The notes: a model not told the origin generated them from the sequence alone. Counted from the first letter of the stretch, positions 7,095 through 13,151 are shown. The stretch: 13,266 nt of DNA from Baffinella frigidus (GCA_026770585.1 MU647697.1:59030-72295); one strand, 5' to 3'. Translations and numbers: made by a program.

Positions 7095-7135
7095 AGGGGG
7101 AGGGGGGAGGGGGGAGGGGGGGAGGAAAGGGGGGT
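7095..7135 (+). repeat. G-run tract (GGGGGGA repeats)
   Basis: Five or more runs of four to eight G separated by single A on the plus strand. It has the form of a possible G-quadruplex; that is inference. It lies directly before the hairpin at 7150. Confidence 0.8.
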
Positions 7136-7149
7136 AATGGTGTGCGGAA

Positions 7150-7176
7150 GGCTCAAAGGCGGGGCGCCTTTGAGCC
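7150..7176. repeat. Perfect 12-bp-arm hairpin
   Basis: GGCTCAAAGGCG, three G, then CGCCTTTGAGCC. No downstream T-run or gene end supports calling it a terminator. Confidence 0.75.
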
Positions 7177-7397
7177 ACTAGACCGCCTGTAGACAAGAGC
7201 TGTGTGGGAGTCAGGCCACGCCAGGTCAGAAGTCGAAATTTCATTTTACTACACCATCTACGTGTAAAGTTGATTCTCACACGGGAAATAGCCAAAAGTA
7301 TTGGTAATTCGAGCCGCTGCCATGCACTACAATGATTTTTTTGTACCATGAAACACTTTTAGCGCGAAACATTGCGTTTGACATTCGCACTTATGAC

Positions 7398-7551
7398 CTG
7401 GCGTGGTAACTGGAAATCACAACACCACGCCAGGGGGCTCGAAACATCCACTTTTGACATCTTTCAGGGGGAAATTCCTTGAATACTTAAGTTAACGACG
7501 TCGGATCTGACGTGGATAAGGCGTCGGTTTCCCTCGAGCCCTCTGGCGTGG
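7398..7551. repeat. Foldback element family G (CCACGCCAG ends) with adjoining hairpin
   Basis: 7425-7551 is bounded by CCACGCCAGGGGGCTCGA and the inverse of CCACGCCAGAGGGCTCGA. The left end is also paired with CCTGGCGTGG just outside (7398-7407), making a second hairpin. The interior GACATCTTTCAGGGGGAAATT is shared with 6002-6070. A second family member is at 8904-9029. Minus-strand frame 7487-7723 runs into the right-hand TIR (see the exon-like entries). Confidence 0.8.
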
Positions 7552-7616
7552 ACAGGTCATCGTCAAGCTCGCTGCCCACCAGAGCTTCCAAAACGTCAAC
7601 TTTCGGCATTGCTTGA
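7552..7616 (-). CDS. Possible exon with acidic peptide, hypothetical
   Basis: On the minus strand the frame reads MPKVDVLEALVGSELDDDL and continues into STPEGSRET encoded by the family G TIR, ending at a stop near 7487. The composition (acidic, leucine and valine spaced) looks protein-like and it is preceded by AATAATCAAG, a weak splice acceptor. There is no homology I recognise and no proof of transcription. If real, a transposable-element end supplies its C-terminus. It may equally be part of an intron, since ATGCCRAAAGTTGA occurs twice here and once near 8020 inside an intron-like stretch. Confidence 0.25.
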
Positions 7617-7683
7617 TTATTGTCAACTTTTGGCATGGTTTCATTCTTTTCTTGGCAAACACCAGACACGCACACTGGCGTAC

Positions 7684-7740
7684 CTGCCGAAAGGTCCCCG
7701 TGTCGGTTTCGACGAGAGACCATCCGAACAGGTTATGTCA
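7684..7740 (-). CDS. Exon-like repeat X, copy 2 (hypothetical)
   Basis: The minus strand reads LFGWSLVETDTGTFRQ and stops at CGGCAG|GTACGCCAG, a good splice donor match. An almost identical copy is at 7926-7985. The sequence after the donor (GTACGCCAGTGTGCGTGTCTG, then GAAAAGAATGAAACCATGCC) matches that after the donor at 8082. The copies therefore look like duplicated exon plus intron pieces of one minus-strand gene or pseudogene. I do not recognise the peptide. Confidence 0.35.
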
Positions 7741-7787
7741 GGAACAGGTTATTGTAAAGCCGCTGCCGAGCGACTTTGGCACGAAAT

Positions 7788-7822
7788 GAAAAGCCAAGGT
7801 CGAAATTCGACCTCGGCTTTTC
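7788..7822. repeat. 17-bp-arm palindrome
   Basis: GAAAAGCCAAGGTCGAA, one base, then its inverse with one mismatch. It is located between the two X exon-like copies and abuts a module D fragment (CCGTAGGAACCCCCTATG). Confidence 0.75.
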
Positions 7823-7925
7823 CGTAGGAACCCCCTATGTCCCTACGGAATTGAATCCGTAGGGCCTATGGATTACGTTTAGATGGACTGTTCACGTCTC
7901 GCTCGGCAGCAGCACACTGGCGTAC

Positions 7926-7985
7926 CTGCCGAAAGGTCCCAGTGTCGGTTTCGACGAGAGACCATCCGAACAGGTTATGTCAGGA
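7926..7985 (-). CDS. Exon-like repeat X, copy 1 (hypothetical)
   Basis: Same peptide as 7684-7740 (LFGWSLVETDTGTFRQ) with the same donor CGGCAG|GTACGCCAG. Its downstream intron-like sequence diverges after GTGTGCTG, where module D and palindrome sequence intervene. The two copies are about 242 bp apart and differ at very few bases, which indicates recent duplication. Confidence 0.35.
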
Positions 7986-8081
7986 ATTCCAGGGACAGGT
8001 TGTTGCAAAGCACCCTGTTTTCAACCTTTGGCATCGTTTCAATATTTTCGTGGAAAACAACAGAAACGCACTCTGGCGTAC

Positions 8082-8123
8082 CTGTCTCGAAGGCGTTCCA
8101 CTCCTTGTTGAGCTTGTTGAACA
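8082..8123 (-). CDS. Exon-like repeat Y, copy 2 (hypothetical)
   Basis: The minus strand reads LFNKLNKEWNAFETG with donor GACAG|GTACGCCAGAG. It is a shortened, slightly changed copy of 8242-8311; only the last 14 codons match. The intron-like sequence after it (GCGTTTCTGTTGTTTTCC, CACGAAAATATTGAAAC) matches that after exon-like copy 7684. Confidence 0.35.
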
Positions 8124-8241
8124 AGATGCACCCCCCACCCATAATATGTCACAAATACTAGAGCCCTTTTTCGATATTTTCGATTTTTCCTGACTTCCCG
8201 ACCCCGACCCAAAATCCGCGCTGACCCGAAAAGTACAATAC

Positions 8242-8311
8242 CTGTCTGGAAGGTGTTCCACTCCTTGTTGAGCTTGTTGAACGTGCTGGCACTCACGCCG
8301 TCTGGGAGCTC
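8242..8311 (-). CDS. Exon-like repeat Y, copy 1 (hypothetical)
   Basis: Bounded on the minus strand by CACGGTGCAG|GAGCTC and GACAG|GTATTG, giving a 70-nt exon that reads ELPDGVSASTF + NKLNKEWNTFQTG. The helical, charged character and the codon-level conservation with 8082-8123 (FNKLNKEWN kept; T/A, Q/E changed) favour real coding origin. Its 5' part (ELPDGVS) is duplicated at 8384-8420 in a 37-bp identical repeat. I do not recognise the family; it could be a decayed gene. Confidence 0.4.
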
Positions 8312-8420
8312 CTGCACCGTGATTGCCCGTTAGGTTGGGGAGACAGTCCCGTGTAGGATGACCTCCTCGAACAGGTTGTGGAGCTCACGCCGTCTGGGAG
8401 CTCCTGCACCGTGATTGCCC
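8292..8420 (+). repeat. 37-bp identical direct repeat (92-bp offset)
   Basis: CTCACGCCGTCTGGGAGCTC to CACCGTGATTGCCC is identical at 8292-8328 and 8384-8420. The segment between, GACAGTCCCGTGTAGGATGA CCTCCT (8343-8367), recurs at 8557-8583. On the minus strand that segment reads EVILHG. These are tandem duplications within the presumed gene. Confidence 0.9.
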
Positions 8421-8455
8421 TTTAGGCTGGTTTATCGTCGAAGGTTTGGCGTCTG

Positions 8456-8550
8456 GGGTTTAAAGTGTAGGGTGTAGGGTGTAGGGTTCGGGGTTTAGGG
8501 TTTAGGGTTTTGTAGGGTTTAGGGTGTAGGGTTCAGTGTAGGGTTCAGGC
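8456..8550 (+). repeat. Interstitial telomere-like repeat
   Basis: TTTAGGGTTTAGGG with variants TGTAGGG and TTCAGGG, about 12 units. It matches the plant/algal telomere type in degenerate form. It lies between two copies of the GACAGTCCCGTGTAGGATGA block, so on the minus strand it occupies what would be an intron. Confidence 0.9.
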
Positions 8551-8583
8551 TGGGGTGACAGTCCCGTGTAGGATGACCTCCTG

Positions 8584-8800
8584 CGTTCCATTCCAACAGG
8601 TCCCGCAGCGAAGGGGGCAACGTTCCTCCGGGAGGAAAGTTACCCCCTTTCAATCCCCTTGATTTGTACTGCAGGCCGTCGGATTCCGGCGACCTGTGGT
8701 ACAAATCAGGGAGCCCGACCAAGAGGATTTGCCGTTCCATTCGAACAGGTCATAGACAATCCTTGAGATCCCTTCAGATCCAGCAGCAAAGGGGGCAACG
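8584..8800 (+). repeat. Direct repeat CGTTCCATTCNAACAGGTC with a hairpin between the copies
   Basis: CGTTCCATTCCAACAGGTCC..AGGGGGCAACGTT (8584) and CGTTCCATTCGAACAGGTCA..AGGGGGCAACGTT (8733) flank a hairpin at 8657-8711 whose arms CTTGATTTGTACTGCAGG/CCTGTGGTACAAATCAGG pair almost fully. On the minus strand the upstream copy reads VAPFAAGSEGISRIVYDLFE + WNG, protein-like, and the other LRDLLEWN. This may be another duplicated exon interrupted by an inserted foldback. 8801-8900 shows a GGTAACCGG/CCGGTAAC inverted pair and no gene. Confidence 0.65.
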
Positions 8801-8903
8801 TTTTTTTGGTTTCGGTAACCGGGGCTCAAATCCGGTAACGGTTACAGGTCTGGTGGGGTTAGGGGGTTTGGCTGGGATGAAGAGGAGATTTGTAGCTTCC
8901 CAT

Positions 8904-9029
8904 CCACGCCAGGGGGCTCGAGGGTAATGACTGTCTTATCTCAGCCAGATCTGGCTGAAGTGACTTTAGAATCCTTCGGGATTCCGCTGAAACATGTCAA
9001 AAGTGGATGTTTCGAGGCTTCTGGCGTGG
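8904..9029. repeat. Foldback element family G, copy 2
   Basis: Ends CCACGCCAGGGGGCTCGA and TCGAGGCTTCTGGCGTGG. AT stands directly outside each end. The perfect 18-bp palindrome TCAGCCAGATCTGGCTGA is at 8941-8958. CTTATCTCAGCC..TTTAGAATCC inside is shared with the foldback at 10283-10434. AACATGTCAAAAGTGGATG is shared with 7440-7465 in inverse. Confidence 0.8.
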
Positions 9030-9071
9030 ATTCATTCGCAACAGACACGTTTCGTAGAGCGGTGTGCTCAT

Positions 9072-9200
9072 CCACCCTGGAGGCAACTTATGGGCAAATT
9101 GGTGGTTTCTTAAGTCAACTCCCATACAAATACGCCCGGAATCCGGGCGCATCTGTGGGAAATTGACTGAAGATTTGCCCCTGGGTTGCCTCCAGGGTGG
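9072..9200. repeat. Foldback element family B, copy 2
   Basis: 129 bp with perfect 16-bp ends CCACCCTGGAGGCAAC/GTTGCCTCCAGGGTGG. Inside are TGGGCAAATTGGTGG and TTAAGTCAACT with imperfect inverted partners, and a GCGCCCGG-type inner hairpin. It is homologous to 3009-3146. Confidence 0.9.
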
Positions 9201-9202
9201 CT

Positions 9203-9433
9203 GTTGGCCACGGAGAAGAACAGAATGGCAAATGTTGACGGTGCTGGTACTTCCACACGGTGGACTACGAACATTTCACCAAAAGTCAACTTGCCTTGAT
9301 GCAATCAACTTGAGAGATTTTCTGGAGCAATTTGGTCACGTACCCCCCTGGAATCCAGGCGAGACCCTCGAAGCCCACCGTGTGGTCACCGTCGACGTTT
9401 GGCATTGTTGCATTCTTTTCGTGGCCAACAGAT
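9203..9433. repeat. 231-bp foldback element family H
   Basis: About 60-bp diverged arms: GTTGGCCACGGAGAAGAACA..GGCAAATGTTGACGG..CACACGGTGG and the inverse of GTTGGCCACGAAAAGAATG..GCCAAACGTCGACGG..CACACGGTGG. It starts 2 bp after element 9072-9200. The arm sequence GAAAAGAATGNAAC.ATGCCAAA also occurs in the intron-like segments next to exon-like copies 7684 and 8082. Confidence 0.7.
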
Positions 9434-9449
9434 GTGAAAACCGCTCTAC

Positions 9450-9660
9450 CCACTCGAGGCTAGAAAGGGGACCATTTTAAATGTGGGGTTGTTAAATCTA
9501 GTACCAGTCACGGGCAGGCGTGGTCACGTATCGGGCGGAATTCCGCCCGATACGTGACCAAACGCCCCCATTTGTGTGAAAATTACTACACAACTCTTTT
9601 TTTTCATCACTTGTAAACGAATCCCTGTTTTAAAAAAGTCACACTTCGAGCCTCGAGTGG
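9450..9660. mobile_element. 211-bp TIR element family P, copy 2 (full length)
   Basis: Ends CCACTCGAGGCTAGAAA and CGAGCCTCGAGTGG; AC lies directly outside both ends. The central palindrome 9521-9560 is perfect over all 40 bp, with outer TGGTCACGTA, core TCGGGCGGAATTCCGCCCGA. Compared with 315-524, the outer 10 bases and GGAATTCC centre are the same, while the intervening bases differ yet remain paired. No coding capacity. Confidence 0.9.
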
Positions 9661-10001
9661 ACCAGGCAAGGACCCTTACATAAAAAATCGATGCATAGAC
9701 TATGTCACTACATGTACCTAAACCCTGAACCCTCAACCTTAACCCCCCTGGACCCTGGACCCGGAACCCTGAACCCTAACCATTCCAACCCTAAAAGCTA
9801 CACGCCACACGCTCAACACTCAACGCTAACCTCAACTCATCAACCCGCATACCTGCCGCCCAGCCATCCCTTAAGTGGCCAGGCAGCCAAATTTGACGGC
9901 CAAGAGGTCCTAGGCAGGTCCTAGGGCCCTACGGTAGGGCGTATGAGCCTAACCTCGACTCATCAACCCGCATACCTGCCCCCCAGCCATATCATGCAAA
10001 A

Positions 10002-10147
10002 AGCTAACACCAGCGAGATACTTGGAGCCTACGGATTGCCTACGGTAGGAGCCCCCCTCCTACGACTTTTAAAGACCTTTTTGTTTTAAACGTCGTAGGA
10101 GGAGGGGGGGTTCCTACCGTAGGCGAAGGGGTCCGCTGGCGTTAGCT
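10002..10147. repeat. Foldback insertion in the array (family K)
   Basis: Arms AGCTAACACCAGCG (10002) and CGCTGGCGTTAGCT (10134-10147) continue inward through CCTACGGTAGGAGCCCCCC (10039) and GGGGGGTTCCTACCGTAGG (10105) to an AT-rich loop. Weaker pairing extends outward to about 9990 and 10165, with TA at each edge. It interrupts a unit of the array. Confidence 0.8.
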
Positions 10148-10282
10148 TCTGGCATTACTTAGCGCATGCCATACGGCCTCGGGGCTGAGATGAAACCCTG
10201 AGCCCTGATAACTGTCCAAACCCTAAAACCCCAACCCCAAACGCCAAACGCGAACCTCAAACCATCAACCCGCATGCCTGCT

Positions 10283-10434
10283 CTTATCTCAGCAAAGGGA
10301 TTCTAAAATCCGTTTTCTCAAGACAATTCCCCTTCAAATATGTCAACTTATGCGTAGAGAAAAGAATAAGTTGACGGATTTGTACCGGAATTGACTTAAT
10401 AAAACGAATTTTAGAATCACTTTTCTGAGATAAG
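10283..10434. mobile_element. 152-bp foldback insertion with 2-bp target duplication
   Basis: Ends CTTATCTCAG/CTGAGATAAG; inner arms TTCTAAAATCCGTTTT and GTCAACTTAT/ATAAGTTGAC form nested hairpins. CT lies on both sides (10281-10282, 10435-10436). The uninterrupted array units read CCTGCTCCCCAGCCAT, so the empty site has a single CT, and the 2-bp duplication is directly supported. A partial relative is inside 8904-9029. Confidence 0.88.
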
Positions 10435-10933
10435 CTCCCCGGCCATACCGCGCGCCATCCGGGCCTCGGGGGGCTGAGATGAAACCCTGAGCCATAACCG
10501 TTCAAACCTCAAACGCTTAAAGCTCAGCACTAAATTAGAACCCTCGTACCTGCTCCCCAGCCATACCACGCGCCATCCGGCCTCGGGGCTGAGAAGAAAC
10601 CCTAAGTCATAACCGTCCAAACCCTGAAACCCAAACCCCAAACCCTGAAAGCTGAGCCCTAAATTAGGCCCTCATATGCTCCCCAGCCATACCGCGCGCC
10701 ATCCGGGCCTTGGGGGGCTGACATGAAACCCTGAGCCCTAACCGTCCAAACCCTGAAACCCAAACCCCAAACCCCGAAAGCTGAGCCCTAAATTAGGCCC
10801 TCATATGCACCCCAGCCATAAAGCGCTGCCATACGGTGCTCGGGGGGCTGACATGAAACCCTAAGCCCTAGCCGTTCAAACCTCAAACGCCAAAAGCTCA
10901 GCACTAAAATAGGCTTTTAAAATAAACTCGTAC

Positions 10934-11107
10934 CTGATTGGCAGCCATGGCGCGCCACATCTGGTCCTCGGGGCTGAGATGGCTCACGTCTTCCTGATCC
11001 AGGACCTCTTCCTCCTCCTCCCCCCACGTTTCCTCAAACTGCGCGCAGCGGGTGGGGTCAACGACGGAGGGAAGGTGGGGGGGACAGAGGGCGTTCGGGA
11101 TGCGCAA
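10934..11107 (-). CDS. Exon 2 of a minus-strand hypothetical gene
   Basis: A 174-nt phase-0 exon (58 codons) beginning after CCTGTTCTAG and ending CAATCAG|GTACGAG. The peptide begins LRIPNALCPPHLP, contains FEETWGEEEEEVLDQED (strongly acidic) and ends LSPEDQMWRAMAANQ. The last about 13 codons are the template-like segment seen degenerated throughout 9718-10930. I recognise no domain. Phase agreement with exon 1 and good splice sites support it. Beyond the donor, an acceptor CATGTCAG at 10848 would give an 86-nt intron and a 37-nt next exon (PPEHRMAALYGW), but that continuation is uncertain. Confidence 0.5.
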
Positions 11108-11219
11108 CTAGAACAGGTATGGCGCCGGTGGCAAGTTCGTTCTTTGCTACGTTCGTGAAAACAAATGTGTGAAGAATATTGACCATGGCGTCTAGGAAAA
11201 AAAGGCGCGGCAGAACCAC

Positions 11220-11372
11220 CTCTGCCATCTCCACCCCTGCCCCAAAATCCTGGTCATCTTCCTCCACCGCCCGCCTGCTTCTTGCTGCCCCCGTCACCAC
11301 CTTCTCCTCACTGCCAGGAGCCGGGCTGCCATCGGTGCTCTTGCGACGGAATTTCGGGGGCTTGCGCGGCAT
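11220..11372 (-). CDS. Exon 1 of a minus-strand hypothetical gene
   Basis: ATG at 11372 opens 51 codons: a basic N-terminus MPRKPPKFRRK (nuclear-localisation-like), then Ser/Gly/Glu-rich sequence, ending EEDDQDFGAGVEMAE at GCAGAG|GTGGTT. A 112-nt intron (11219-11108) ending TGTTCTAG would join it in phase 0 to exon 2. The frame is also open upstream to an ATG at 11654 (MRRARALGAVVLRPALRAS, Arg/Ala-rich and similar to an organelle transit peptide), so the start could be there. It is also open downstream without splicing to 11058. The plus-strand frame from 11417 overlaps the upstream extension. No family recognised. Confidence 0.45.
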
Positions 11373-11416
11373 CAGTGCGGGCCTCCCCACGTGGAACCCG
11401 CGCCACCCCGCACTAG

Positions 11417-12637
11417 ATGCCACGGACGCTGGAACAGCTCTGGCCGACTCGCGCCCCTCCCCGGCAAAGAGATCCCAGGCCGCATTCCGCTGGGCAACAG
11501 CGGCCAGGCACACGATGGGGCCCCTGGGGACAGCAGGTGCGGGTGACGCCCACTGGCGCAACGGAGAGTGCGGAGAAAGCGCGGGAGTGGCCGCCTGCGA
11601 AGCGCGGAGAGCTGGCCGCAGCACCACAGCCCCCAAGGCCCGAGCTCGGCGCATGGGCGGCGCGTGATGAGGGAAATAACGAAAAAACAACTTTACTGAG
11701 TAGGGGTCACAACTTTACTGAGTGGGGGTGTTTCATCGGGGAAAGGGGCGGGAGGGTGCCAGGGGGCGAGGAGGAGTTGTTCCAATGGCTGCGTGCCCTT
11801 GGCATGAACCCTCCCCGGCCTGTCGTGGCCGGTGGCCCGGTTGGCACTACCTCTCTGGGCTGGTTGGCAGCTGTTCTCCAAGTCCTCCAAAATCCCTTTC
11901 TACAGCAGCGAAAGAAGGGCTGCAGCGAGGCAGGGCGCGTGGAGGAGCTGTTCCATTGGCTGGATGCACTTGGCATGAACCCTCCCCAGCCTGTTCTGGC
12001 CAGCGGGGCGGTCGGCACCGCCCTTCTGGGCTGTTTGGCGTCTCTTTTCCCCCTCCTGAAACATCTCTTTCTAGAACCCTCCGCGGAGGAAGACAAGAGG
12101 GTGGCGGGGAGCATGGAGGGAGCCGCGCAAGGCACACACAAGCTTTGTGAGGGTCAGGCACGGCCTGTCGTGGCAGTGGGTGGTGCTAGCGTCGCTTGTC
12201 GGGGCTATTTGGCGGCTGATATCCCTCTTCGCATGTGTCTCTTGCTAGAACCTCCACGAGGGAAGACGGGCGAACAGCTTGGCGGAGGCAAGGCACTAAC
12301 CGAGGCACAACCCAGTTTCAAAAGGGTGGATGACGGCCTGTCGGGGCTGTCAGGCGGCTCGGCGGCGGTTGTTGTGCGCAGGATTCCGTGCAACATCATT
12401 GAGCATTCTTCCAACCAAGTGCACAGAACTGGTGCCACTCAAAGCAGATTTTGGTCCTGTAGCCTATGCGTTCTGGTGTTGCGATCGATGCAATGGGTGT
12501 CACTGACCATGGTCAGCGACTGTTGCCTTGACGCCCCTGCTGCAAGGCACTTATATCTGTCCAATTTTGATTGGTGGCTTCCATTTGCCACAAACGCCCC
12601 CACACAAGCAAACACACCCCCAGGAGCTCCTCGATAA
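11417..12637 (+). CDS. Hypothetical repeat protein, 406-codon open frame
   Basis: An uninterrupted plus-strand frame from ATG 11417 to TAA 12635-12637. Residues about 120-285 hold three repeats: EELFQWLRALGMNPPRPVVA, EELFHWLDALGMNPPQPVLA and a weaker QARPVVAVGGAS unit. Each is followed by a leucine-rich stretch (LGWLAAVLQVLQNPF; LGCLASLFPLLKHLF; GYLAADIPLRMCLLLEP). The repeats are offset by 171 and 174 bp, both multiples of three. Between repeats 1 and 2 I count far fewer changes at codon position 2 (about 5) than at positions 1 (about 14) or 3 (about 12). That fits coding in this frame; the phase-matched opposite frame is stopped in repeat 2. The first about 80 codons are antisense to the minus-strand frame and may not be real, so a downstream start or upstream exon is possible. 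The last codons lie in the 12593 repeat. No known domain. Confidence 0.4.
   Translation: MPRTLEQLWPTRAPPRQRDPRPHSAGQQRPGTRWGPWGQQVRVTPTGATESAEKAREWPPAKRGELAAAPQPPRPELGAWAARDEGNNEKTTLLSRGHNFTEWGCFIGERGGRVPGGEEELFQWLRALGMNPPRPVVAGGPVGTTSLGWLAAVLQVLQNPFLQQRKKGCSEAGRVEELFHWLDALGMNPPQPVLASGAVGTALLGCLASLFPLLKHLFLEPSAEEDKRVAGSMEGAAQGTHKLCEGQARPVVAVGGASVACRGYLAADIPLRMCLLLEPPRGKTGEQLGGGKALTEAQPSFKRVDDGLSGLSGGSAAVVVRRIPCNIIEHSSNQVHRTGATQSRFWSCSLCVLVLRSMQWVSLTMVSDCCLDAPAARHLYLSNFDWWLPFATNAPTQANTPPGAPR
11688..11727 (+). repeat. Tandem AACTTTACTGAGTRGGGGT pair
   Basis: CAACTTTACTGAGTAGGGGT is followed at once by CAACTTTACTGAGTGGGGGT, a 20-bp tandem duplication upstream of the repeat-coding part of the plus-strand frame. 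Function unknown. Confidence 0.85.
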
Positions 12638-12707
12638 AGTGTCCTGGGACATGTCGGGACCTCGTTTCAGCGTTTCCCATGTGATTTCACCCCCATTAGG
12701 ACCTCTA
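12593..12707 (+). repeat. 115-bp direct repeat, copy 1
   Basis: AACGCCCCCACACAAGCAAA to ACCCCCATTAGGACCTCTA; about 96% identical (five differences) to 13152-13266, at 559-bp offset. The plus-strand frame ends inside it. 12708-13151 between the copies has no gene I can support; it contains GTACCAACCGTACCAACC and a hairpin at 13108-13138. Confidence 0.92.
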
Positions 12708-13107
12708 ACCAAGTCTCATGGAGGTTTGGTCACCCCAATCCCATTTTATCACCCAAGTTCCTTGTAGTAAGTCCCTGGATATCCACTTAGCGTGCCTACT
12801 ATGAAAATGTTAGCACCAAATGGTCAATAATGGTCCGACCGCCTTGATTTGGGTATCGATTTACATAAGAATGAATTAATTGAGACTCCTAGGCCAAAAA
12901 TATGAGGCATTTTCTGCCCAAACTTTCCCTCGAGCGCCATTTTCGAAACAGCTTTTACCAGCAGGGACTATTTTGGCCGATTATTGAGTTTTTGGGGGTA
13001 CAGCCAAATAGGCCGTACCAACCGTACCAACCTCTTGACATAGGGCCGGTGGGGTCTTTTTGTAGGCCTAGGGTACCCATTTCTACAAAAAACATATGGG
13101 GCACTGT

Positions 13108-13138
13108 TCAAAATATGGGGGGGAGTTCCATATTTTGA
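13108..13138. repeat. Perfect 11-bp-arm hairpin
   Basis: TCAAAATATGG, nine bases, then CCATATTTTGA. It stands 13 bp before the second 115-bp repeat and may mark the unit boundary. Confidence 0.75.
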
Positions 13139-13151
13139 CCGAATAGATGAA

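Larger units (their letters stand above)
9718..10976 (-). repeat. Tandem array of micro-exon-like units with telomere-like spacers
   Basis: About eight units with 115-132-bp spacing, once the two inserted foldbacks are set aside. Read on the minus strand each has TTTCATCTCAG (splice-acceptor-like), a 37-41-nt GC-rich block coding PEARMARGMAGEQ or close, then in several copies CAG|GTACGAGG or GGT..GTATG (donor-like), and a spacer of GGGTTTNNGGGTTT type. The last unit (10934-10976) merges with the open exon 10934-11107. Copies at about 10672 and 10801 have lost the GGTAC donor (GCATATGAGG). Frame is not kept in all copies, so most are probably relics. Confidence 0.75.

Noticed and set aside
7150-7176. 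Rho-independent terminator
   Set aside because: The hairpin has no T-run and the window is eukaryotic in character.
6833-7349. 107- and 164-codon minus frames
   Set aside because: They run through module D copies, a G-run tract and hairpins; the proline-rich stretches are the translation of the G-run tract.
11693-12161. Alternative frames of 104-144 codons on the minus strand over the 57-residue repeats
   Set aside because: They also show repetition, but the second-position conservation fits the plus frame, and the only phase-matched minus frame is stopped within repeat 2. Not fully excluded.
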